Part shown: positions 1 through 9,848 of the stretch, piece after piece
Layout: every line of letters starts with the position of its first letter
Numbering within the stretch: the first letter of the stretch is position 1
DNA from: Strigamia acuminata
Taxonomy: Eukaryota > Arthropoda > Chilopoda > Geophilomorpha > Linotaeniidae
Assembly (NCBI GenBank): GCA_949358305.1
Contig: OX442314.1
Location: 53,515,369 to 53,579,368 of the forward strand
Length of the DNA: 64,000 bases
Direction: 5' to 3'
Made by a program: the position numbers and the translations under genes
Notes under the pieces: generated by a model
Told to the model about the DNA's origin: nothing
Seen by the model: only the letters and a program-made list of their open reading frames with translations
Database searches by the model: none

Positions 1-1121
1 TCGAGCGTCAGACAGCCTCGCCCTCGCGACATCGCTCTTGGTCGAACGAATTCCTCTTGCACCTCGCTTCCGGCGCTCTCGATGGCCTGGACAGTTTCAG
101 TTGAAACTTCGGAGTCCTCGGACGGCGGCGGTGACTGTCGAAGGAGTTCGACTCTTACGCCGGCGTTGGCTTCAGCACGGGTCCAGGTGAGGAAGCGCGG
201 GTCGATGTAAACCGCTTCGCCGCGACTATTCAAGAAAAGTCGACACTTTGGGCAGTGAGCCCAACATCGCTTTTCGTTCGGCTTAATGCCTTTCACCACG
301 TGGGGCTGAACCTCCTTGCGCCACGGCTCCGAACGCGGTCGCGTTTTCCTTCCACGGCAGTTTGGACAACGCATAAGCGAAGAACCTGCGGATGCACCGC
401 AGCACCACCCACAGCCGACGCAAAATGGGCATATCGTCTCCGTGGCTTGGTCCGTCACGATGTTATCGTGAGGTATTCCGGCTGCCATGTCTCGTTCGCA
501 CTGCTCCTTGCGCAGGCGGGCCTTCTCATCCTTCTTTTTCGCCTTATTGGCCGCTCGGTACTCGCGGTTGCGAGAAACAGGCTCCGAATAACGCAGAGCG
601 CCCGGTGGCGGCTCGTTCCATCCATACTCTGATGCCGAGGATTCAGCACCGGCAGGGAGGTGCACAGCAGACGTTGATTGTCCCGCCACAGTCGGTGCGG
701 TCGCATTCGATGTATTGGCAACGGTAGGTGCCACGCTTGCAGTTGGCGGCCGAAATTCTGGCGAATGCGGGGCCAACGGGACGTTGATAACGTTCGCAGG
801 CGGAAATGCTACCTGGGCCAACGGGGCCAATTGCGCCGACTCATAAATAGTTGGCTGTGCAGATGTGGATGGGGCCTGCATCATCGCATTTAAGTCGAGC
901 GGAAGTCCGTCCGGATGGACGCTCAGCCAATTAAGCGTTGCGAGTTGCAACGGCGTCAGGGCGTACATCGAGGCGGGCGCCGTCGGTATCGGTTGGGCCC
1001 TCATGTAAGCACGTTCCGCTGAACGGCGTTGCTCGTCACTAGACGAGGTGGACGAGCTGGACGAGCTTTCATGACGGTGTCGTCGATGACTCCGTTTTGA
1101 GCGGTGTTTACCACTTCCCAT
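1..1121 (-). CDS. Third ORF of Gypsy element 1, cysteine-rich, partial
   Basis: An ORF of about 373 codons starts at 1121 (MGSGKHRSKRSHRRHRHESS) and stays open to the window edge, so the C-terminus is missing. The N-terminus is basic, followed by a Ser-rich stretch and then a Pro/Ala-rich region. Around residues 227-285 there is a cysteine cluster (CPFCVGCGWCC, then CPNC, then CWAHCPKC) that looks like a zinc-binding module. No signal peptide or membrane segment is visible, so this is not an envelope-like protein. It lies about 1 kb downstream of pol in the env position. It shows no clear similarity to the third ORFs of the two complete Gypsy elements in this window. Function unknown; it could also be gag of a separate element. 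Confidence 0.6.
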   Translation of the reverse strand, partial: MGSGKHRSKRSHRRHRHESSSSSSTSSSDEQRRSAERAYMRAQPIPTAPASMYALTPLQLATLNWLSVHPDGLPLDLNAMMQAPSTSAQPTIYESAQLAPLAQVAFPPANVINVPLAPHSPEFRPPTASVAPTVANTSNATAPTVAGQSTSAVHLPAGAESSASEYGWNEPPPGALRYSEPVSRNREYRAANKAKKKDEKARLRKEQCERDMAAGIPHDNIVTDQATETICPFCVGCGWCCGASAGSSLMRCPNCRGRKTRPRSEPWRKEVQPHVVKGIKPNEKRCWAHCPKCRLFLNSRGEAVYIDPRFLTWTRAEANAGVRVELLRQSPPPSEDSEVSTETVQAIESAGSEVQEEFVRPRAMSRGRGCLTL

Positions 1122-2174
1122 CTGCAGACGCAAATAAATTATTTTATTAAAAATAATTCCACTCTAAATAATCATTCCTTGAGTCCAAAGAATTAAAACG
1201 TATTGTTCGCAACGAAAAATACACAACTCGAGTTATTTATAACCCCTTACACGTGACACTAATGAGTCACATTCCCCTTGTGTTTATGACACGAGAATGG
1301 ACTCGCCTGACAGCGATTTTCATCGAAAATCGCAACTTGTTGATTTTTCAAGAGAAAAAATCCTTTTAGTTTCTTTAAACTATTTAACCCAAATTCCGAG
1401 TATCAAAATATCTATCGTATTAATTAATTAACACTTAGTCTAATAAATATCTCAAATCGAAAATTCACCGCTAAATAATTTATGCAAGCCTCGACCGCGA
1501 CTTGATTTAAATAATTAGTGCCCACGTACTTAAACCTAATAAATAATTATTAAATTTAACCCAACTATTCGACTGAATAGCTAAACTTCCAGAGTGATTT
1601 AATGCCGATTCACGCTTATAATACACGTGAATTTTTTAATTTTTTATCGGGACGCCGATATTTTCAATTGTTGCGAACAATTTTTTGTTTCAATTCTTTG
1701 GTCAAAGAATATATTTGAAAACTACTTACTGTTGAAGCTTGTTTTCCTTGCTGAAGTTGCTAATTGAATTAGCGTTGAAATCTCGAGTCGAAAAGTGAAG
1801 AGGGACGAAGGGACGAAGTCACTTATATCCACGTGTTTAACGAAGTGTTTGTGTGCAATGAACCCTGGGAATTTTATTCCCTATTAATTGTCGGGTTCGA
1901 GGTTTAATCACACCTCGTAAGTCTCGTACCTTCGTGATTACGCGAGATTATCACTTTTCAAAGTAATTCTCTGTATTTTGGTTAAAATACAAGTAAATAC
2001 GACCAAAAAATTAAAATATTCTACCGAATATTTAATTCATCGCAACAAACTCATATTTTTAATATAAATTTCAATAAATATCGTAATATCTTGTCCCCCG
2101 GTGTTGAGATTATAAATCACTACACCTGTCAGACATGTAAATAATTACAGTCTCCAAGTTTTGAATAAAACTTA
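1122..2174 (-). other. AT-rich spacer between pol and the third ORF of element 1
   Basis: About 1 kb with no convincing ORF on either strand. The equivalent spacers in the other two complete Gypsy elements are 0.4-0.5 kb. A small 5' exon or intron of the third ORF could sit here, but I could not identify one; the acidic ENWD exon of the other elements is not visible. Confidence 0.4.
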
Positions 2175-5100
2175 TCAATTCCAACAGAACTTTGATGCTT
2201 TTCCTTGTTGGTATGGTTTTTTAAATACTGCAGTGATGTTTCGCACGAAATTTTCATCTGCATATCTAGGATTTGGTTTTCGTTCTCGTCGTGGACGAGT
2301 GCTAGTTCGTGGAACTATTGGTTGGGGTTTACGGGGTTTTCGAGGCGGTTTCTTTGGAACTTCGCCTCTTTTTAACGCCGCTTTCCTTTCCATAGCAGTT
2401 AAGCGTTGTCTATGTCTATGTTTAGACTTTGTTGACGCAGATTTGTCAATCTGCACTGAAGTTGAGTCGGATAATTCCATTGGAATTTCTGAGGAAGTTT
2501 CAGGAATTAATTCCATTTCTTCAGCATCCGGAAGTTGGTTACTTTCATCCATCCATTTAGGATTTTCCTGAGGCGAGTAAGAGGCGGACTTTTGTCCTAC
2601 TTTCCAAGTCTCAATCGGGTACGACGGAGTATAGGGGTACAACGCTTTAATATTCACTGATTTTTCAATCGAACCATCAGCTAATTTGCGTAATTTATAC
2701 GCTCCGCCAGGAAGTACTTTAGTAATTTCCCACGGTCCATCTCTCTTCTCGGCAAAACCAGCAGAAATATTTTTATCTGCGCACGAGAGAATGTGAGTTT
2801 GTTTCCAAACTAAATCTCCAACTTCAAACTCCGTAATTACGAACTTCTGTTCGTGTATTTTTCTATGTCGTTCAAAATTCAATTGAATTCTGCGATGCAT
2901 CTCTTGATGCGATCTGCGCAATACATCCAATAGTACTCTGACATATTTTTCTGGATTTTCTTTGTCAAATGGATTGGCATGTTTAATAATCCTTGGGTCG
3001 AAAGGTAATGTTACGATTCTCCCCGTGTTGAGTAGCATCGGGCTTGAACCCGTTGCCGACGAAACGTTATTTCGCATTGCAAATGCGAATTCGTCTAGAT
3101 ATCTTGGCCATTGCGTGTGCACATCTGTGTACAAAGCCAGCATCGTCTTTATATCTCTATTGGCTCGCTCTGTCGGGTTCGCCTGGGCATGATACGTGCT
3201 TGTATGAGACGGGCGAATGTTGTACATTTCGCAATATTCATTGTAAATATCGGAAACAAATTGTTTTCCGTTATCGCTCACAATCTTTTTGGGATGTCCC
3301 CATCTGTTTGTAACAGATCTTAATTCTTGAACGCAGTTAGCGCTCGTGGCTTTGGTCAAAGCCTTAATTTCAACGAACTTGGTACAATTGTCAATAATGA
3401 CAAAAATATACTGATTTTGGGACCTTCCCGCGGGTTTCGGGCCCATCAAGTCCATGTTAATACATTCCCAAGGATTAGTCATGTTGTGTGGTGTGTAAGG
3501 AGCTGCGTGCCTTTTCTGTTGAATAGGCTTGTACTGAGCACAGTGCGTGCAGCTTTTGACGTAGTTCCTGACACTTCTACTCATACCAGGCCAGAAATAT
3601 ATTAAACGCGTTTTCTCAAGCGTCTTACTCATCCCAGCGTGACCGCTTAGGGGGTGGCCATGACAAGCGAAGAGTACTCGCTTTACAAGTGCACTGGGTA
3701 CAACAGCTTTGAAGCCATTTCCCGAATCGTTTAATTCCTCTTCGAACGAAGGGTTAAAATAGATGATCATTTGATCACCATCAACTTCTTTTTTGTCCAA
3801 ACAATAGTTTTTGACTTTATTTTTCCATTCTTTTATTTCAGATTGTGGTATCCCAACAACCTTGTCATTTAATAAATATTCTCGAATGCGTTTGCATTCA
3901 GTATCCAGTAACTGAGCATCTATTATTTCTCTCCTTGTAGGAGGGACTTCTTTAAGTACTTCAGTCAACGCACTGTACAAGGTTTCTTGTACTTCCTCCC
4001 CCTCCTTTTCTTCAGAACATTCTTTAGAATTTTCTGAAAAATAGGAACGCACACTAGCCAAATATTCTCGTTTCTCTGGGGCACGATTTAATGAAACAGA
4101 AGGATTTCCGTCCCATTCAGGCCAATATTGTTTAATTTCGACAGGTTCCACATGATCACGAAGAGGAATGTCTTCCTCTGTTAGTGGGGCTCTAGAAAGT
4201 GCATCTGCAACTTGGTTAGCAGCACCTTTTCGAAAAACAATTTTAAAGTTTCCACATTGGATTCTTAAGGCCCATCGGCCAAATTTCCCAGATGGTTCAG
4301 GCGTTCGCATCAACCATTTCAGTGCTTCTGCATCTGACTCTAAAGTGAATGTACCATATTCGAGATATGGTTTAAATCGATCAATTGCCCACACAACTGC
4401 GAGACATTCGAGTTCCGGCGTTGTATAACGCTTCTCCGCTCCACGTAAAACTCTGCTTGCATAAGCTACAGGTCTGGGTACAGAAATGTTTTTCTGCTTC
4501 TTTTCATCGAATATATCGACGTCTTGGCAAAGGACAGCTCCTAAGCCTTCATGTGAAGCGTCAGTCATGACAACAAATGGCAAAGTCATATCTGGTTTGT
4601 GTAGACAATTGTCACCACAAAGTAGCTCTTTAATTTTATTAAAAGCTTCTGTCTGCTCATCTCCCCATTCAAATGGAGTTTTCTCATTCATCATACGTGT
4701 GTATGGTGCGGCAATAGTTCCGTGATTTGGAACAAACTTCCTGAAGAAGTTAGTCATGCCGTGAAAGCGCTGAATATCTTTAGCACACGTGGGGGTGGGA
4801 AATTTCATGATCGCCGATATTTTATCGGGATCACCGAAGAGACCTTCGGGTTTAATCCAGTGGCCCAAGAATTTTAATTCTGTACGCCCAAAACGAGATT
4901 TCGCTTTATTTATTGTCATGTTGGCTTGGTTAAGCCTTTCCAAAACATCTCGAACATGTTTGAGATGATCATCCCAATTATCTGAATACACAATTACGTC
5001 ATCCAAATAAACTAACGCGTAGTCTTGCAAAGCTGAGCCTAAAATGCCTTCCATCAGACGTTGGAAAGTACAAGGCGCATTGCAAAGGCCGAACGGCATT

Positions 5101-6302
5101 CGCACAAATTGATAAGGGCCGTTTGGCGTATAAAACGCCGTTTTTGGACGATCTTCCTTACACATCTCGACTTGGTAGTAACCTTTGACAAGGTCAATTG
5201 ACGTAAAATACCTAGCAGGACCAGTATTATGCAACAAAAGGTCAATACTTGGCATTTGTATTACTTCGACTTCAGTGATGGCATTTAGCCACCGGTAGTC
5301 AATGCACATCCTATACGAGCCGTCAGGCTTCGCAACAATGACGGGATGACTTATGAAGGGCCCTTTGGCCTTTTCAATGAGTCCATCCTGTTCCAATTCT
5401 GCAGCTAGTTTGGTCATAATGGCTCTCTTGGCCGGGTTATACATTCTATACTGCATTTTGGGCAATGAATGCCCTTCTTTGAACTTAATACGATGTTGGG
5501 TCACGTTAGTGCACCCAACTTGATCACGAAATACATTCGGTATCGATTTAACCACTTCGCGAAGTGCTAGTCTTTGTTCTGGAGTGCAGTCGCTCTCCTC
5601 AACTAATTTTTCATCCCAAGTCAACACAGGAGTGTCTGTTAACTCAATTGAGTTGAGAGTGGACGACAGTCCTAAATAATCGAAAGTAATTCGATTTAAC
5701 GGGGCGAGGGCCAAATTGGCTTCTTCCGACTCATAAGGGGCGGACCAATTGGGTTTATCTGCACAAGAGAACTCTTGTAAATGTGGATGCGGACTAATTT
5801 TCTGTCTGCGCATGAAATTGTGACCAAGTATCAAGCCACAAACTCGTTTTGCTAAAACGATGAAATTCATTGGTGTAAATTCATCAGCCCATTGCACGCA
5901 CAAAGTTATTTGTCCGACAGGCTTGTGTGCTACGCCTACAGCGTTAACCAACATGTTTCTGGGGGCCTCTTGCAAAAATTCTGGCAAAGCCTGAGTTTCA
6001 GACAAGAGCTGTTCCCCAATGTAACATTGAGATGCTCCTGTATCCATGAGCGCGTTGTAGGTGAGCCCACCAATTGTGATCTTCATTCGAGGATCATCTT
6101 TATTATTACCTAAAGTAATATTGTGCAAATTGTTACCACCTATGACTCGATTGAGTCGGCGAAGTCTACAGAATTTCTTCGTGTAACACTTGTGAGGAAA
6201 CAATGTCAGATTTTTTAATTGTTTTGTCATTTCTTGCAGATTTTCCTCTACTCCGCCACTATGACTAGTGGCTACTTCAAGACAAGTCGTGTCTATATCC
6301 AT
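2175..6302 (-). CDS. pol: Pol polyprotein of Gypsy element 1
   Basis: 1375 codons from the first ATG, but the frame is open upstream to the A AAA AAC heptamer at the end of gag, so the product is probably a Gag-Pol fusion made by -1 frameshifting. Domains in order: aspartic protease (LMDTGASQCY, about residue 86), reverse transcriptase with catalytic YLDDVIV (about residue 430), RNase H (TDASHEGLGA, then ELECLAVVWA), integrase with an HHCC zinc finger (HGHPLSGHAG ... CTHCAQ) and DDE residues in NMDLMGP, VSDNGKQF and NPTERANRD, then a GPY/F-like segment (GPWEI, GGAYKL). The C-terminal tail is basic and Pro-rich (KKPPRKPRKPQP). No stop or frameshift is visible, so the enzyme set appears intact. 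Confidence 0.95.
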   Translation of the reverse strand: MDIDTTCLEVATSHSGGVEENLQEMTKQLKNLTLFPHKCYTKKFCRLRRLNRVIGGNNLHNITLGNNKDDPRMKITIGGLTYNALMDTGASQCYIGEQLLSETQALPEFLQEAPRNMLVNAVGVAHKPVGQITLCVQWADEFTPMNFIVLAKRVCGLILGHNFMRRQKISPHPHLQEFSCADKPNWSAPYESEEANLALAPLNRITFDYLGLSSTLNSIELTDTPVLTWDEKLVEESDCTPEQRLALREVVKSIPNVFRDQVGCTNVTQHRIKFKEGHSLPKMQYRMYNPAKRAIMTKLAAELEQDGLIEKAKGPFISHPVIVAKPDGSYRMCIDYRWLNAITEVEVIQMPSIDLLLHNTGPARYFTSIDLVKGYYQVEMCKEDRPKTAFYTPNGPYQFVRMPFGLCNAPCTFQRLMEGILGSALQDYALVYLDDVIVYSDNWDDHLKHVRDVLERLNQANMTINKAKSRFGRTELKFLGHWIKPEGLFGDPDKISAIMKFPTPTCAKDIQRFHGMTNFFRKFVPNHGTIAAPYTRMMNEKTPFEWGDEQTEAFNKIKELLCGDNCLHKPDMTLPFVVMTDASHEGLGAVLCQDVDIFDEKKQKNISVPRPVAYASRVLRGAEKRYTTPELECLAVVWAIDRFKPYLEYGTFTLESDAEALKWLMRTPEPSGKFGRWALRIQCGNFKIVFRKGAANQVADALSRAPLTEEDIPLRDHVEPVEIKQYWPEWDGNPSVSLNRAPEKREYLASVRSYFSENSKECSEEKEGEEVQETLYSALTEVLKEVPPTRREIIDAQLLDTECKRIREYLLNDKVVGIPQSEIKEWKNKVKNYCLDKKEVDGDQMIIYFNPSFEEELNDSGNGFKAVVPSALVKRVLFACHGHPLSGHAGMSKTLEKTRLIYFWPGMSRSVRNYVKSCTHCAQYKPIQQKRHAAPYTPHNMTNPWECINMDLMGPKPAGRSQNQYIFVIIDNCTKFVEIKALTKATSANCVQELRSVTNRWGHPKKIVSDNGKQFVSDIYNEYCEMYNIRPSHTSTYHAQANPTERANRDIKTMLALYTDVHTQWPRYLDEFAFAMRNNVSSATGSSPMLLNTGRIVTLPFDPRIIKHANPFDKENPEKYVRVLLDVLRRSHQEMHRRIQLNFERHRKIHEQKFVITEFEVGDLVWKQTHILSCADKNISAGFAEKRDGPWEITKVLPGGAYKLRKLADGSIEKSVNIKALYPYTPSYPIETWKVGQKSASYSPQENPKWMDESNQLPDAEEMELIPETSSEIPMELSDSTSVQIDKSASTKSKHRHRQRLTAMERKAALKRGEVPKKPPRKPRKPQPIVPRTSTRPRRERKPNPRYADENFVRNITAVFKKPYQQGKASKFCWN

Positions 6303-6367
6303 AAATAAAGATTCCGACGCAGCATTAGCTACTTCTGGGGGATGGAATAAACCTTCGTCCCCCGGAT

Positions 6368-8524
6368 CTAGTTTTTTGAACTAGTCGCACTTGAATCTGT
6401 CGATTCGGGCTTGATCAAAGTTTTGACCATTTCTACCAACGAGTTGGTCAGCGAAATTTGTAACTTATTTTCAAAAGTGTTTAATTTCGCATCAAGTTTA
6501 GCATCTAGTGTTGCATCCAACACTTCTTGAGTTATCCACCTATTATTGGGACGTTTTGAAGTAGGATCCACAGTCGGGGAATCCGGCGTACTTCGTTTTT
6601 GTAACTCTTCAGAGTTGAAATTTGCACGTGGTTTTAAATCTGGACATTCGCGACGCATGTGTCCGGGTTTCTTACAGTGGTAACAAACTAATTGACCACG
6701 TCGGGTCTGATCTACTGCTCCATTTATTAAATAGACAGCCTCGCATTCCTCAGGTAACTCTTCATCACAAATATTAAGTTGTTCTTGTGAGTCCAAAGTT
6801 AAAGATTTAGCATTTGTCTTCGGTTGAGGACGAGTGTCAGTTTTCCGAGGTGGAAAAACAACTGGATTGGAAATATTTTCCCTTGCTCCATTGGCTGTAC
6901 GACTGTACAAGCCTTTATTTTTCGTTATAACGGCATAAATCTCTGTCAGAGGTAAATCCGCTATGCCTTGCGTATGCAGAAGCAAATCATTAGCAGGAGT
7001 TACACTCCCAATAAAAAGACAACCAGCCCCTTTTGCATCAAGACTGTCTTGTAATATCCATAACTGGTAATATTTGTGCATAAAGTCGTAAAGACTTTCT
7101 GTTTCTAGTTGTTTCAACTTAGTTAGTTGGTTCGTCCGCTCTTGTCGAGTGGCTACAAACCGTTCTTTGAACGCCTGTTCAAATACTTCCCAAGATATGA
7201 AATCTTCTCTCCTTTCATGAAACCATCCATGCGCTTGCTCGGTTAGATAACCGGCTACGCCTTTAACAAGCATGTCATCGAGTGACATGTTTCGCAGGAA
7301 AGCGACATTTTTTACAATGTTGAGAAAGCGTTCGCTTTCTTCTGCTTTTCCGGAGAATACAGGGATATCTGGAGGCTTCAAACTGTTAGTTTGAGGGACA
7401 ATGGCGGAACTTTTTCCAGCCTGCATTAATTTGTGCATGGTTGTGGCAATTGACGCGAGGTCATCAGCCGTCATTCCAAAGCTACTGGGGGGGCGCGAGT
7501 TGTCGTTTGACGACCCGCCATTATTTGGTTGACTCGAGTTATTTTGACTTGAGCCACCACTATTGGGGTTGAAATTATTCGACCCTCCTTGATTTGACCT
7601 GCTGTGGTTACCAAAGTTCGAATGGTTATTCGAATTGCCTCGGTTCCCATAATTCGAATGATTATTAGAATTACCCTGATTGTCAAAATTCGGACGGTTG
7701 TTCGAACTTTTTTGATTACCAAAATTCGGATTATTTGGGTTGTTCGAGTTCGGAGGAACTGGGTGACCCCTTTGCAAGTTAGGTGCTGGACTAGAATTGT
7801 TTACAAATCTAGAATTTGGGTCAAAACGGCGGTTTGGACCTCTTGTCGCACCTGAATTTGGGTTCAAATTTCCAGCGAGATTCGGACAACTATTTGATCC
7901 GTTTGGAAAACTTGGATTAGGGTTGGCCATATTAGGCGGACCCAAATTCGTTCTGTTGAACGTATTCTCAAAGTTCTCTGGATTTGTAAATCCTCTTTGT
8001 TGGTTGCGAGCGAAGTTATTTGCTCGTAACCGCTGTTGGAAAGCACGATTAAAATCTCCTGGTGTCAAATTCGACTGATCTTGACGAGGAGGTTGTGCAT
8101 TTTTATTTCTATATCTAGAAATAGGTGTCGAAGGAGTGGGACTAAAATTATTTAATCTTTGGCTGGCTGGGGAATGGGATTGCTCCGACGTAGCACGAGG
8201 CGCGTGCACAAAATCTAACACTTCGGTCAAAGATCTAAATTGGTTTGGGTTCAAACCGTGATCCTGACAAAATAATAGACCGCCTCGGCCTAAATGAGAA
8301 CCTTCAGGAATGCATTCCTCTTCTCCAGGCGGAGTAGGTTCATGTGGAGCCCTATTCTCTCCAGATAGTCCGGCTGTTTCATTTGAAACGCCATTATGGA
8401 CCGCGTGGTTTCCCATTTCTTCAATTCCATTAGGAACAGGTATAAACCCGGATAGATTCATTCCACCGGTCAAACAAGTTCTTTCCTTACCACGGGTGTT
8501 CATGTGATGCTGGTTATTAGTCAT
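6368..8524 (-). CDS. gag: Gag protein of Gypsy element 1
   Basis: 718 residues. The first half is low-complexity, dominated by Asn, Gly, Pro and Ser, with repeated motifs such as NSNNHSNFGN (about residues 190-350). A helical capsid-like region follows (about residues 385-560; GWFHERREDF, FKERFVATRQERTNQL). A single CCHC zinc knuckle, CYHCKKPGHMRREC, sits near residue 610 and should bind RNA. The C-terminus contains a short Ala/Leu repeat (LDATLDAKLDAKLNT) that may be a coiled coil. It ends in SSKN followed by TAG, with the frameshift heptamer over its last codons. It is the structural precursor that packages element RNA; pol lies in the -1 frame. Confidence 0.9.
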   Translation of the reverse strand: MTNNQHHMNTRGKERTCLTGGMNLSGFIPVPNGIEEMGNHAVHNGVSNETAGLSGENRAPHEPTPPGEEECIPEGSHLGRGGLLFCQDHGLNPNQFRSLTEVLDFVHAPRATSEQSHSPASQRLNNFSPTPSTPISRYRNKNAQPPRQDQSNLTPGDFNRAFQQRLRANNFARNQQRGFTNPENFENTFNRTNLGPPNMANPNPSFPNGSNSCPNLAGNLNPNSGATRGPNRRFDPNSRFVNNSSPAPNLQRGHPVPPNSNNPNNPNFGNQKSSNNRPNFDNQGNSNNHSNYGNRGNSNNHSNFGNHSRSNQGGSNNFNPNSGGSSQNNSSQPNNGGSSNDNSRPPSSFGMTADDLASIATTMHKLMQAGKSSAIVPQTNSLKPPDIPVFSGKAEESERFLNIVKNVAFLRNMSLDDMLVKGVAGYLTEQAHGWFHERREDFISWEVFEQAFKERFVATRQERTNQLTKLKQLETESLYDFMHKYYQLWILQDSLDAKGAGCLFIGSVTPANDLLLHTQGIADLPLTEIYAVITKNKGLYSRTANGARENISNPVVFPPRKTDTRPQPKTNAKSLTLDSQEQLNICDEELPEECEAVYLINGAVDQTRRGQLVCYHCKKPGHMRRECPDLKPRANFNSEELQKRSTPDSPTVDPTSKRPNNRWITQEVLDATLDAKLDAKLNTFENKLQISLTNSLVEMVKTLIKPESTDSSATSSKN
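6371..6377 (-). promoter_or_regulatory. -1 ribosomal frameshift site of element 1 gag-pol
   Basis: Minus-strand heptamer A AAA AAC lies exactly in the gag frame (TCA AAA AAC) and directly before the gag stop TAG. After a -1 slip the pol frame reads CTA GAT CCG and stays open into pol. This is the canonical X XXY YYZ layout. Slippage itself is inferred. Confidence 0.8.
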
Positions 8525-9645
8525 AACTAAACTTAAAACTAAGAAAATTTCCTAAGTCTGAGAGATAACGATGAAGTTGCAAACGTTCAGGAGGGTCGCA
8601 AACGAAGCAGTGGTCGCACTAGTTCGAAAGGAAGTATGGGTACTTCGATACACCTCTCCGATTGGTCAAGTGTCAACGCTAGTCTCGCGAGAGTCCAATC
8701 TCGTCCGAGATTGGTGGAAATCACCAAGTTCGTGGAACCGTAATCTTGACAGATTCCAGTGTTATGACGTAGTCACCAAACAAAATGGATACTTTTTCAA
8801 AATATTTTTAAAATATCACCGCATTTATTAATAAATGAATGATCACCTTTATGGAATTTTTAAAAGTTTTAAAACTCGTAATTTCAAAAGACGCGCCGAT
8901 TCGTTTGAATCGACGGCTTTCCTGCACAACACGGGTTGCTAGGCAACACAACAGCGAGAATTCTTCTTCGCTAAAATTCGAATGGTATTCCATTCATAAA
9001 ATTCGATTTCAATGACTTGAGATCACGATTTTTAACCAACATTTTAATGTAGATCAAGTCTGTAAAATAAGGTAAACCCACTTTGAAATAAAATATAAAT
9101 TTTAATTCCTTCGAAAAGCGTCAATTTTCTTTCTGATTTATTTAGGCAAATAAATTTAGGTTTAACTTGAAGTCTCAAGCAAAATACGTGTGAATAGCAT
9201 TTCTAAAAATAAAAACAACTGTTAAATTGATAGAATTCTTTAAGAATTCCGTCAAAGTCAACTTTTTCAAAATTAGGCCCGACCGCGTGGTTTTGTCAGA
9301 TTGTCGATGACAAAATGACGTTACCCGGGCGGAACCAACTTCAACAAGTTCGGGCAAGATTCTCATTTTCGGGGTTAGGCCTTTAGGCCTGACCACGCGG
9401 TAGAAATTATTAGTTTTGTTAAAACACACAATTTCTACGACGGAAAATCGGAATAAAGTGAATTACACTTATTCTCTTGTGAGAAGTCCTAAAACAGAAT
9501 AAAAAATTTTAAACACAAATACAAATTTCGCTCGAAATTTATTTTACACACAAAAAATTTCATTTGAAATTTTAACACTGCAAGCATATTTCCGAATTCT
9601 CATAAACACACGAAAACTTCAAAATTCATTTGAATTTTTGTAGCC
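8525..9645 (-). other. Untranslated leader of Gypsy element 1
   Basis: About 1.1 kb between gag and the primer sites. No coding potential recognised. Short palindromic pieces such as AAAATTC/GAATTTT recur. Confidence 0.45.
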
Positions 9646-9647
9646 TT

Positions 9648-9665
9648 ATCTCGGTAGAACCTCCA
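9648..9665 (-). promoter_or_regulatory. Second identical candidate primer binding site
   Basis: The same 18 nt occurs 181 bp closer to gag, again following ...GTCACA plus two bases. Which copy primes reverse transcription, and therefore where the LTR really ends, cannot be settled here. Confidence 0.5.
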
Positions 9666-9828
9666 CTTGTGACGGTTCTAACGAGATTCCTATAAAAAGA
9701 AGAAAAACATTAAACATACATGGGTTTTGTCACACAAAAAATTTCATTCGAAATTTTATCACTGTAAGCACATTTCCGAATTCTCATAAACACACACACT
9801 CAAAATTCAATTGAATTTTTTGCAGCCT

Positions 9829-9846
9829 ATCTCGGTAGAACCTCCA
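9829..9846 (-). promoter_or_regulatory. Candidate tRNA primer binding site, copy nearer the LTR
   Basis: Minus-strand TGGAGGTTCTACCGAGAT begins with TGG, two bases after ...GTCACA, the layout also seen in the other Gypsy elements here. It would pair with a tRNA ending ATCTCGGTAGAACCTCCA. The CCTCCA end is compatible with a tRNA-Thr, but the tRNA is not identified. Confidence 0.55.
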
Positions 9847-9848
9847 CT

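Noticed and set aside
255-893. Plus-strand ORFs of 71-125 codons
   Set aside because: They lie antisense to the continuous cysteine-rich ORF on the minus strand and have no family features.
7471-7855. Short ORFs in the Asn-rich gag region
   Set aside because: Frame shadows of low-complexity gag sequence.
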